A program made the position numbers and the translations under genes. The notes beneath the pieces are model-generated. The model did not search any database. It worked only from the letters and a program-made list of their open reading frames with translations, and was not told the DNA's origin. Positions 19,477-26,931 of a DNA stretch of 64,000 nucleotides are shown piece after piece (position 1 is the stretch's first letter; the number at the start of each line of letters is the position of its first letter). Source of the DNA: Bifidobacterium jacchi. Lineage in GTDB: Bacteria > Actinomycetota > Actinomycetes > Actinomycetales > Bifidobacteriaceae. The DNA lies in contig NZ_RQSP01000002.1 in the NCBI RefSeq assembly GCF_009078285.1, positions 92,167 to 156,166 of the forward strand, written 5' to 3'.

Positions 19477-20973
19477 ATGGCATCTAAGTCTCGACTTGGG
19501 AAGGGCCTTGGTGCATTGTTCCCCGCATTACCAGGGGAGAATGCACCCCAGAAGTCACAGCGCAATGCCGCTTCTGTTGATGATAATTCCAATTCAGATC
19601 AGATTGTTTCACGTGAAACATCTAAGTCTGCAAGCGCTCAACAGAAGACGAATCAGACTCCTGAGCTTCCTGATCGTGTTGATGTTCCACGTGAAACAAT
19701 CGATAAGGCCGATAACTCTCAAGGCTCGGAATCTGTTCCAGATAAGCAGGTTGAAGCCGCAACGAAGATTTCTGCTACACATGGCAAGGCATCTTCGTCT
19801 CGACCTCGTCGAGCGTCGATGCCTATGCTGAATGATATTGTTCAGCATCCAAGCGATGTGTTCTTTGGTGAGATGAATGCAGTTGTTTCCAATACGGATA
19901 GCATGACTGTCAACTCCTCTGATACGGGAAATACGCAGGATTCACATGTTTCACGTGAAACAAATCCAGAAACGGATGATCTCAAACCTGTATACGGTGG
20001 GTATCTCGCTGAGATTGACATCGATGCCATTGGGCCTAATGCTCATCAGCCTCGTACGATTTTTGATGAAGATGAGCTGAATGAACTTGCCGCTTCAATC
20101 AAAGAAGTCGGTATTCTTCAGCCAATCGTTGTTCGTAAACGACCGTTGAGTCAGATTCAGGCTCTAAAGATCCAGCATGCCGCTGATTCAATGGGTGCGG
20201 CATCGCGAAAGACCGAATCTCAGGATGTTTCACGTGAAACACAGTCAGAGCAATCCAGTAGCGATGTTTCACATGAAACGCATCATGTCATCGGTGATAC
20301 AAATAGCGAATATGAACTGATCATGGGTGAGCGGCGATGGCGTGCCGCGCGCCTAGCTGGGTTGAAGGCGATTCCGGCGATCGTCAAAACCACGGCTGAT
20401 GACGATATGCTGCGTGATGCGCTGCTTGAGAACCTTCATCGTGTGGCGCTGAATCCATTGGAAGAAGCTGCTGCCTATCAGCAGATGATCGATGAATTCG
20501 GTCTGACTCAGGCGGAACTCTCAAAGTCGGTGTCGAAATCTCGCCCGCAGATAGCCAATATGCTTCGTTTGCTGAACCTTCCTCCATCGGTGCAGAAGAA
20601 GGTTGCCGCCGGAGTGCTGTCAGCCGGTCATGCACGAGCGTTGCTAGCATTGAGCGATGAGCAGGTTATGGATGATCTGGCTAAGCGAATCATTGCTGAG
20701 GGATTGTCCGTACGCAGTACTGAGGAGATTGTGGCGTTGAAGATCGCGCAGGGGGAGCAGCCCAAGAAGGTGCGAGCCAACAAGAACAATCCATGGTCGA
20801 ATTCGCCGATTCAAAGGAATCTCGAAAACCACTTCGACACGAAAGTGTCGATTAAGGGTTCACAGCAGCATGGAAGAATCGAGATCGTATTCTCTTCACC
20901 CGAAGACATGGATCGCATCCTCTCCATGTTGATTCCTGATTCCCAGAAGCCGAACACCGATTCCTGGGTGTGA
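19477..20973 (+). CDS. parB: Chromosome partitioning protein ParB with parS-coding inserts
   Basis: ParB is a CTP-dependent DNA clamp that loads at parS. The opening SRLGKGLGALFP is the ParA-stimulating N-terminal motif. Core motifs are GILQPIVVRK (about 213-222), GERRWRAARLAG (about 284-295) and the helix-turn-helix TQAELSKSVSKSRPQIANMLRLL (about 350-372). At 498 residues it is far longer than a typical ParB of 290-350. The extra length is a linker at about 20-175 and a second insert of about 55 residues between the two CTPase-domain motifs, both holding parS sequences read as VSRET-like peptides. The start ATG follows AGGGGAG one base after parA ends. Confidence 0.95.
   Translation: MASKSRLGKGLGALFPALPGENAPQKSQRNAASVDDNSNSDQIVSRETSKSASAQQKTNQTPELPDRVDVPRETIDKADNSQGSESVPDKQVEAATKISATHGKASSSRPRRASMPMLNDIVQHPSDVFFGEMNAVVSNTDSMTVNSSDTGNTQDSHVSRETNPETDDLKPVYGGYLAEIDIDAIGPNAHQPRTIFDEDELNELAASIKEVGILQPIVVRKRPLSQIQALKIQHAADSMGAASRKTESQDVSRETQSEQSSSDVSHETHHVIGDTNSEYELIMGERRWRAARLAGLKAIPAIVKTTADDDMLRDALLENLHRVALNPLEEAAAYQQMIDEFGLTQAELSKSVSKSRPQIANMLRLLNLPPSVQKKVAAGVLSAGHARALLALSDEQVMDDLAKRIIAEGLSVRSTEEIVALKIAQGEQPKKVRANKNNPWSNSPIQRNLENHFDTKVSIKGSQQHGRIEIVFSSPEDMDRILSMLIPDSQKPNTDSWV
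19605..20280. other. parS: Five parS sites inside parB
   Basis: Perfect TGTTTCACGTGAAACA copies lie at 19605-19620, 19947-19962 and 20226-20241. Near matches are at 19683-19698 (one change) and 20265-20280 (two changes). All are in the same codon phase, giving VSRET, VPRET or VSHET. Confidence 0.92.
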
Positions 20974-20992
20974 CATTGTGATGTTGTCCTAC

Positions 20993-21031
20993 ACGTCGCC
21001 TATGCAGTGGTAAGGCTCGCATAGGCGACGT
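20993..21031. terminator. Hairpin after parB
   Basis: Perfect 13-bp arms ACGTCGCCTATGC and GCATAGGCGACGT with a 13-base loop, 20 bp after the parB stop. No T-run follows, so it may be a mRNA-end stabiliser or Rho-linked stop rather than a classical terminator. Confidence 0.55.
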
Positions 21032-21160
21032 GGTAATGCATACACAACAGAACCAAGTAAATCAGCGTAGATTTACCATTCATTGTTGCTTTCCGTGGTG
21101 ATGTACCCCATCATCGCAACCCATCATTGCAATACAGTGTGACGTGATTAGCCAGCGATG

Positions 21161-21334
21161 CTAATCATTCGTTGATTGAGATGACTGATTTCGAATAGGG
21201 GTAAGAAACAAGCATCCCTGTTCAACACGTGCATCTAATTCATCGCCTACATGTAGGCCGACTTGAGCAATCAATTCGTCTGGCAAAGGAACAACGTAAT
21301 CATCGCCCCAACGCGTCAGTGTCATGATATACAT
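21161..21334 (-). CDS. Small MazE/AbrB-type DNA-binding protein (orphan antitoxin-like)
   Basis: A 57-residue frame from ATG 21334, preceded by AAGGGGG at proper distance. The core RWGDDYVVPLPDELIAQVGL followed by HVGDELDARVEQGCLFLTPI aligns well with the swapped-hairpin DNA-binding half of MazE (RWGN..AVRIP..L......DDEV.I....G.L.I.P.R). It ends after about 57 residues, so the toxin-binding C-terminal tail of MazE is mostly absent. There is no toxin gene within 160 bp downstream or upstream. It lies between parB and the restriction-modification genes, with a MITE-like element starting 35 bp upstream. Function as an orphan antitoxin or transcription regulator is inference. Confidence 0.72.
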   Translation of the reverse strand: MYIMTLTRWGDDYVVPLPDELIAQVGLHVGDELDARVEQGCLFLTPIRNQSSQSTND

Positions 21335-21368
21335 CAGCACCCCCTTGGAGCTGAAATATTGAAGAAAA

Positions 21369-21492
21369 TAGTGTACTGCGTCGGAAGTTCGTTGATTATG
21401 TTGTTAGCTCCCCTTGTCAGGGGGAGCTGGACCGCGAAGCGGGACTGAGGGGTAGCGAATTCGTCAACGAACTTCTGACGCGGCATAATAGT
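21369..21492 (+). mobile_element. MITE-like element, short form
   Basis: Ends GTACTGCGTCGGAAGTTCGT and, inverted, ACGAACTTCTGACGCGGCAT, flanked on both sides by ATAGT, a likely target duplication. The interior TTAGCTCCCCTTGTCAG and GCGGGACTGAGGGGTAG matches the 18002 copy. Confidence 0.78.
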
Positions 21493-21578
21493 ATGTGCAA
21501 GGAGATGAAATCAGTTAACTGTCATACCGTAGTTGTAGATCATATGAAATGGCAATTACGAAAACACAATGACTGACC

Positions 21579-23009
21579 TCATACGCGATCTTCGTTGTTG
21601 TGGTAGTTACGGATGTCGACTTCGCGAACTTCCTGATAGATCGCCGCAATGTCTTTGATGTCAATACGGAACTGGCTGCGGGCCTTCGGCTTCCATTTGC
21701 CGTTCACAATGGTTGCCTTGTCACCAGGATCATAAACGGCTATGCCATCTTTAACGGCTTGAAGGAAGAGGCCGAAGCTGGTGGAAACACCTAAGGTGAC
21801 GAGTGGGCCGAACTCGACTACAGTGCTGGTCTCTTTGCCTTCGCGAAGATAAGGAACATATGCAGCGCGATTATGCTTGCGCTGCCAGTGGCCAAGCAAT
21901 TTCAGGAACGACCATCCGGCGGCAAGGTTCTTTGTACCCTTCTCGTAGAGAGCGATCATGCCATTGGGGTCGAAGTGTTTAGCGTCGGTGAATCCTTCCA
22001 AGACCAGTTCAAGTTTTGCGCTAGGCTTGTCTTCACCTTCGCTCTGGATGTCGCCGGAGGTGAAGTAGTAGCTGGTGGGGTTGCCTTCATCGTCCCTCGT
22101 GTACGCATGCCCGTATTTGAACACGAAGTCCACGGTGGACAGTCTACCGGTTGATGGCATGTCAGGCTGTGGGGTGAAAAGCGTGACCTTGTGGCTGTAA
22201 CGGCGTTCCAATGATTTCTGCTTGATGGCCTTGAGCTCCCAGACATCAAAGTCCGGACCGGGGATGGCGTTCTCGCCCACACCCAATTCCGCTTCCAAGG
22301 TCAGGCCCGGAGCATTGGGCGCAATGTACGGCTTAACGACGACACCGTCGTTGCTAAGCCTCCAAGGAGTGATCTTACGACCAATAATGTTTGCCAACGC
22401 ATGTTCAAGCACAGAGAACTCGTCATGTTGCTTTGTGCTCTTGTAAATGATCGGGCAAAGATGACCAGTCTCAAATGTTTCCATGCCAAGCACGTACTGT
22501 GCAGCCGGCGAGGATGCACCGACGACAAGTGCGACTACATGGGTGACTTTGCCAGTGGTGTTCTTCACAGGGCCGAGAAACAGGCAGCGGTTTTCTTCGT
22601 GTCCGCGTCTGGTTTCGCTCAATAGTTCGTTCGGAGCCTCTTTACATCCGCGCAGGAATCCGGAGAAACGGACTTCGGGGTACTGAGGGTAGTAGCAGAG
22701 TTTAGCGTCAGGAGCTTCAAACTGACCGCTAGGTGTAACCCATTGCCATGTCACGGGAATTTGGATGACTGGGCTGCCTGCCTTCTTCTTTTGGGATTTG
22801 GCTGGTGTGTACGACGGCTCGCCTAATGGCAGAAACGACAAATCGGATGGATCATTTGCTAGCCAAATCTGTTGCTTGCTGTTGTGATTTCGTAACAGTC
22901 GTTTGACCCAGATGCTACTGGCGCCGGCGTTTGTGAGCAGGTCGTGGACTTGGCTGATGTCTGCCTCGTCGTACCATTGGAGGGCTTTATTGGAAGAGAA
23001 CTCGCACAT
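21579..23009 (-). CDS. MvaI/BcnI-like type II restriction endonuclease
   Basis: A 476-residue protein with the MvaI/BcnI-family look: a C-terminal nuclease half containing GPDFDVWELKAIKQ (251-264), which fits the PD-(D/E)XK catalytic pattern with Asp255, Glu258 and Lys260. The N-terminal half (1-200) includes a substrate-facing part of unknown role. MvaI and BcnI cleave CCWGG and CCSGG as monomeric nickases. The gene is 60 bp downstream of a Dcm-like methyltransferase on the same strand, so a CCWGG restriction-modification pair is the best reading. No Shine-Dalgarno site is seen before the ATG. Family assignment is moderate because it rests on motif and context. Confidence 0.75.
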   Translation of the reverse strand: MCEFSSNKALQWYDEADISQVHDLLTNAGASSIWVKRLLRNHNSKQQIWLANDPSDLSFLPLGEPSYTPAKSQKKKAGSPVIQIPVTWQWVTPSGQFEAPDAKLCYYPQYPEVRFSGFLRGCKEAPNELLSETRRGHEENRCLFLGPVKNTTGKVTHVVALVVGASSPAAQYVLGMETFETGHLCPIIYKSTKQHDEFSVLEHALANIIGRKITPWRLSNDGVVVKPYIAPNAPGLTLEAELGVGENAIPGPDFDVWELKAIKQKSLERRYSHKVTLFTPQPDMPSTGRLSTVDFVFKYGHAYTRDDEGNPTSYYFTSGDIQSEGEDKPSAKLELVLEGFTDAKHFDPNGMIALYEKGTKNLAAGWSFLKLLGHWQRKHNRAAYVPYLREGKETSTVVEFGPLVTLGVSTSFGLFLQAVKDGIAVYDPGDKATIVNGKWKPKARSQFRIDIKDIAAIYQEVREVDIRNYHNNEDRV

Positions 23010-23069
23010 GAATCAACGATACCGAAGCCCGAGGGACAATAATTGAGCCAGAGCAGGGCAGCAACAAAA

Positions 23070-24395
23070 TCAGTCAGTTCCAGCCCCGGCGATGGCGAGT
23101 TGCCGAACCTTCTGAATCTCGTCCACAGACACTGAATCATCCGGGAGCATGCCTTGATCGCCTTCAGCCATAACCTTGAGAATGTGTGGGCGCATGATGC
23201 GCGCTACCTCCGCAATGGCTGGCACAACCACGCTATTGCCGAACTGCCGGTAAGCCTGCGTATCCGACACAGGTATACGAAAATCGTCTGGATAACCCAT
23301 GAGACGGGCACATTCTCGTGGGGTAAGTCTGCGGGGGCGTTCATCACCCTGAGCGACAAGAATCTCGCTGCCATCTTTGTGATAACGAGCAGACAGGGTG
23401 CGCGAAACCATGTCTGGAGTAACTAGGCCATATCCGAAACCGTGCCCTAGTGCTTCGTGTTTCTTCTTATAGTCCTGCAGATACTGCCACAGGCGTGGGG
23501 AGAGCGTGTACTTGTCCTGTACCTTCTGGTGCTCGAAGTCGAAATACTTGTCGCCGTCCCACGGAAGATAAGGCTCGGTGCCGTCGGTTTTGTGGAGGAT
23601 GTCGGCGAGCACCGGATGGTGGTCGGGGAACTTCAGGTCGTCCCATGTGAAGGCGGTTTTGGAACGGAATCCGACGATGTAAATACGCTCACGATGCTGG
23701 GGGACAAAGTGCTGGCCGTCCACGACCTTCCAGTGCACCTCGTATCCGAGCTCGTTCTGCAATGCATCAAGAATGACCTTGAAGGTACGGCCCCGGTCAT
23801 GGCTGGTGAGGTTCTTCACATTCTCCAAAAGGAACGCGGCTGGTCTTTTGGCGGCAATGATACGCGCTACGTCGAAGAACAGCGTGCCCTGTGTCTTGTC
23901 GCGGAACCCGGTCTCGCGTCCGAGGCTGCGTTTCTTAGATACGCCAGCTAGGCTGAACGGCTGGCATGGGAATCCGGCTAGTACAACGTCACAGGCGGGG
24001 ATATCGTCCGCATCAACCTGTGTGATGTCACCGGCCATGTTCTCGGCGAATCCGTAGTTGGTCCTATAAGTGCGTGTGGAAAACTCGTTCCACTCCGAGG
24101 AGAACACAGCATGGCCACCGGCTGCTGCGAAGCCTCGACGAATACCGCCGATGCCCGCGAAAAGGTCGATGGTTCGGAAGTCCGTGCCGGTCTCATGCGT
24201 GGTACCGTAGTACAGCTCTTTCAGTGCGGGAATATACGCAGGTTTGCACTGCGCCTTACCCGACTCCCAGCGCTCCACCGTGGAGGTGGACAGACCAAGA
24301 GACTCGGCCAGTTGGCGTCGGGTCATGCTCTCGCGGAGCTTAGTGATAAGCTCATTGGCGTCATCCATGGTGCGTTGGGGAATCGGATTACTCAT
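23070..24395 (-). CDS. Dcm/EcoRII-like DNA (cytosine-5) methyltransferase with N-terminal HTH
   Basis: A 441-residue C5 methyltransferase. The order is an XRE-like helix-turn-helix ([20 protein letters not shown], about 19-38), motif [14 protein letters not shown], catalytic motif [18 protein letters not shown], motif [13 protein letters not shown], motif [15 protein letters not shown] and motif [16 protein letters not shown]. The target-recognition region ([39 protein letters not shown]) closely follows E. coli Dcm, which methylates the inner cytosine of CCWGG. N-terminal HTH domains on such enzymes often repress their own promoter. A palindrome CATCAT-A-ATGATG lies 14-26 bases before the ATG. 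Confidence 0.93.
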   Translation of the reverse strand: MSNPIPQRTMDDANELITKLRESMTRRQLAESLGLSTSTVERWESGKAQCKPAYIPALKELYYGTTHETGTDFRTIDLFAGIGGIRRGFAAAGGHAVFSSEWNEFSTRTYRTNYGFAENMAGDITQVDADDIPACDVVLAGFPCQPFSLAGVSKKRSLGRETGFRDKTQGTLFFDVARIIAAKRPAAFLLENVKNLTSHDRGRTFKVILDALQNELGYEVHWKVVDGQHFVPQHRERIYIVGFRSKTAFTWDDLKFPDHHPVLADILHKTDGTEPYLPWDGDKYFDFEHQKVQDKYTLSPRLWQYLQDYKKKHEALGHGFGYGLVTPDMVSRTLSARYHKDGSEILVAQGDERPRRLTPRECARLMGYPDDFRIPVSDTQAYRQFGNSVVVPAIAEVARIMRPHILKVMAEGDQGMLPDDSVSVDEIQKVRQLAIAGAGTD

Positions 24396-24408
24396 AGGGA
24401 GGAATATA

Positions 24409-24421
24409 CATCATAATGATG
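24409..24421. promoter_or_regulatory. Putative autoregulatory operator of the methyltransferase
   Basis: The perfect 13-base palindrome CATCATAATGATG overlaps the likely -10 region (TATATT or TATGAT on the minus strand) and lies just upstream of the ATG at 24395. It is the only palindrome in a position to bind the enzyme's HTH domain; the link is inference. Confidence 0.45.
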
Positions 24422-24551
24422 ACAAAAATTCCCAGAGATAAGGTAGCCGTAAATCAGGATACGGTATGGCTGCTGAAAATGTCCATCCAATGCCAGTGTG
24501 GATAGATAAGGAATGCAGGAAACGAAAGTAACAGTGCAGAATAAACAGCAT

Positions 24552-24600
24552 GCGGCAATGGCGGATGGTTGCTGATTGGCAACCAACCTGCCATTGCCGC
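24552..24600. repeat. Single GGTTGC..GGCAACC hairpin
   Basis: A 49-base hairpin, outer arms GCGGCAATGGC / GCCATTGCCGC and inner arms GGTTGC / GGCAACC around a short loop. It is a one-palindrome version of the elements at 8715 and 48988. The rest of 24422-24695 shows nothing I can assign. Confidence 0.75.
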
Positions 24601-24695
24601 AATCGATGTAGTGACTGTGGTTTTGTGCTATGCTACGCCATGATATGCGGACGCAATGCGACGCGAAGCGCCGATCAGCAACAGATCAGCCACGA

Positions 24696-25787
24696 TCAGG
24701 CATGATCGCCGGTTAGCCAGGCCTGGGCGTCGAGGGCGGCGCGGCAGCCCATGCCGGCGGCGCTGATCGCCTGACGGTACGTGTCATCAACCACATCACC
24801 AGCGGCGAACACTCCGGCGACCGATGTTCGCGTCGAAGCGCCGTCAACCACGATGTAGCCATGCGAATCCAATGTCAACGCTCCACCAAGAAACTCGGTG
24901 ACTGGCGTGTGTCCGATCGCCACGAATACGCCATTGACATCCAACGCGCTCGTTGCACCGGAAACCGTATCGCGCACGGTGATCGACGTAACGCCAGAAT
25001 CATCGCCGTGAATCTCATCAACAACCGCATTCGTGAGCAGACGAATCTTGCTGTTCTCCTTCGCGCGTTCCACCATGATCTGCGACGCGCGGAACGAGTC
25101 ACGACGATGAATCAGCGTCACCGATGAGCCGAAGCGAGCAAGGAACAGTGCCTCCTCGAAAGCACTGTCGCCACCGCCGACGACCACAATCGGTTTGTCG
25201 CGGAAGAAGAAGCCATCGCAGGTGGCGCAATAGGAAACACCATTACCGGAGAACTCCTGCTCGCCGGGCACACCAAGCTTACGGAACGACGAGCCGGTCG
25301 TCACAACAACAGCACGCGCGCGATATGTTTCACCGCCATCGGTCGTCAGCGTCTTGACCGCAGCGTCGGAAAAATCAACCGACGTGACATCGTCATATTC
25401 GATCTGCGTGCCGAACTTCTCCGCCTGCTCGCGCATCGCATCCATCAATGCCGGGCCCATAATGCCATCAGGAAAACCGGGGAAATTCTCGACTTCAGTG
25501 GTGTTCACCAGCTGCCCGCCAGGCGTGAGCGCACCGGCGAGCATCAGCGGCTTGTAGCCGGCGCGCGCCAAATAGATCGCCGCCGTGTACCCAGCAGGAC
25601 CGGAACCAATAATGATCACATCGTGAACAGTTTCGTCCGTATGATGAGCAATTGCGGAAACGGCAGCAGAAGTCGCCGAGCCATCATGCGCAGCCGAATC
25701 GGCGTGCAGCGCAATGCCAGTCGCCCCCAGCGACAGGGCACCGCTGTTGCCGCCAGCATTGAGTTTGAGAAGATTCAAATCAGTCAT
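24696..25787 (-). CDS. trxB: Thioredoxin-disulfide reductase
   Basis: TrxB passes electrons from NADPH through FAD to thioredoxin. The product has the FAD motif IIGSGPAGYTAA (59-70), the redox pair in SYCATCDGFF, and the NADPH motif VVGGGDSAFEEALF. I take ATG 25787 (363 residues), giving an unusual tail of about 55 residues, rich in Ala/Gly/Ser, before the FAD fold; a still longer frame from 25880 has no support. A later in-frame start cannot be excluded. trxB next to the parAB side is conserved in actinobacteria, but here the restriction-modification island comes between. Confidence 0.93.
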   Translation of the reverse strand: MTDLNLLKLNAGGNSGALSLGATGIALHADSAAHDGSATSAAVSAIAHHTDETVHDVIIIGSGPAGYTAAIYLARAGYKPLMLAGALTPGGQLVNTTEVENFPGFPDGIMGPALMDAMREQAEKFGTQIEYDDVTSVDFSDAAVKTLTTDGGETYRARAVVVTTGSSFRKLGVPGEQEFSGNGVSYCATCDGFFFRDKPIVVVGGGDSAFEEALFLARFGSSVTLIHRRDSFRASQIMVERAKENSKIRLLTNAVVDEIHGDDSGVTSITVRDTVSGATSALDVNGVFVAIGHTPVTEFLGGALTLDSHGYIVVDGASTRTSVAGVFAAGDVVDDTYRQAISAAGMGCRAALDAQAWLTGDHA

Positions 25788-25863
25788 GACACCACTGTAT
25801 CGGGTACGCCGCCAAACCGCGAGATTTCGCCCACAGCCACCGACCAGTAGCCACCAAACCCCG

Positions 25864-26904
25864 TCAGTGCTTGGCAGCAAGCGCGGTGATGCGCGTCATG
25901 AATCGATCAAGGAACCGCTCGACATTCACCCTGACAGCAACCCGCGTCGTCGTCACCGGATCGGTGAGCCGAGCGCGATCGCCGATCGTGCGACCACGGA
26001 ATGCGCCATCGAGATCGACCTTGAGGTTCACGCCCAGCGTAGTCACCAGCGTCGGGTCGAGCGCGGCAGCAACGGCAAGCGGATCATGCAATCCGCAGCC
26101 CTTCACCTCGGGCTGATGAGCCAGATAATAGTCGATGTAGTAATCGGTCATGTCAGCAAGAAAATCGCCGGCGGCGGTGTGCAACGCACGCCACTGGGCA
26201 GTACCGGAACGCGTCAGCGCGGTGCGATGCGTCACGTCCAATCCGATCATCGTGGTGCGCGCCCCGCAGCGGAACACGTAGTCAGCAGCTTCAGGGTCTT
26301 GGCTGATGTTCGCTTCGGCACCAGGCGACACATTGCCAGGCACCGTCAGCGCGCCACCCATCAACGTGATGTGCGCACCCGAATCGATCACATCGGGAGC
26401 CTTGCGCAGCACGGTCGCAATCGTGGTCAGCGAACCGGTCGGCACGATCGTGAGCCGGTCCCCATACGAGCGCATCGCGTCAATCAGGAAATCCACAGCA
26501 GAACCGGCTGGTTCGGCAGCGCGCGGCGAATCAGGCAGCTCGGCGCCACCCAAGCCGTTCTCTCCGTGCACGGCGACCGACCCAGCGGAGGGAGTCCACG
26601 GGCCGAACTTGGCGGCATCGTAGGCCCACGGGTGATCGACGCCCGGATACACGGGCACGTCGTCGCGACCGAACGCATGCAGCACGGCCAGCGAATTGCG
26701 CACGCCCAGCGGCACCGCAACATTGCCGAATGTGCCGGTGATGGCGATCAGGTCGGCGGCATCGCTTGGCGCAGCGGCGCTGCCGGAATCGTCGGACATG
26801 CTGTCGGCATCGTTCGGCGCGGCGGCGCTGCCCAGCGCATAGGCGATCGCCAGCGCGTCGTCGATGCCGGTATCGAGATCAAGAATCAGTTTGCGATCAG
26901 CCAT
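25864..26904 (-). CDS. Inosine-uridine-preferring nucleoside hydrolase
   Basis: A 346-residue IU-nucleoside hydrolase, cutting ribonucleosides to base and ribose in salvage. The Ca-binding signature LILDLDTGIDDALAIAYAL (6-24) is a close variant of DTDPGxDD. The second half has MGGALTVPGNVSPGAEANI and the catalytic-type HDPLAV. Residues 25-50 are an Ala/Asp/Ser insert with an internal duplication (GSAAAPNDA and GSAAAPSDA), unlike the compact loop of relatives. The 3' end at 25864 reaches close to the trxB start, with about 75 bp between the genes. Confidence 0.9.
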   Translation of the reverse strand: MADRKLILDLDTGIDDALAIAYALGSAAAPNDADSMSDDSGSAAAPSDAADLIAITGTFGNVAVPLGVRNSLAVLHAFGRDDVPVYPGVDHPWAYDAAKFGPWTPSAGSVAVHGENGLGGAELPDSPRAAEPAGSAVDFLIDAMRSYGDRLTIVPTGSLTTIATVLRKAPDVIDSGAHITLMGGALTVPGNVSPGAEANISQDPEAADYVFRCGARTTMIGLDVTHRTALTRSGTAQWRALHTAAGDFLADMTDYYIDYYLAHQPEVKGCGLHDPLAVAAALDPTLVTTLGVNLKVDLDGAFRGRTIGDRARLTDPVTTTRVAVRVNVERFLDRFMTRITALAAKH

Positions 26905-26931
26905 GCTATGCTCCCCGCGATGATGGTTTGG

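Noticed and set aside
20974..21160. Toxin gene partner for the MazE-like protein
   Set aside because: No frame of adequate length or MazF-like sequence on either strand.
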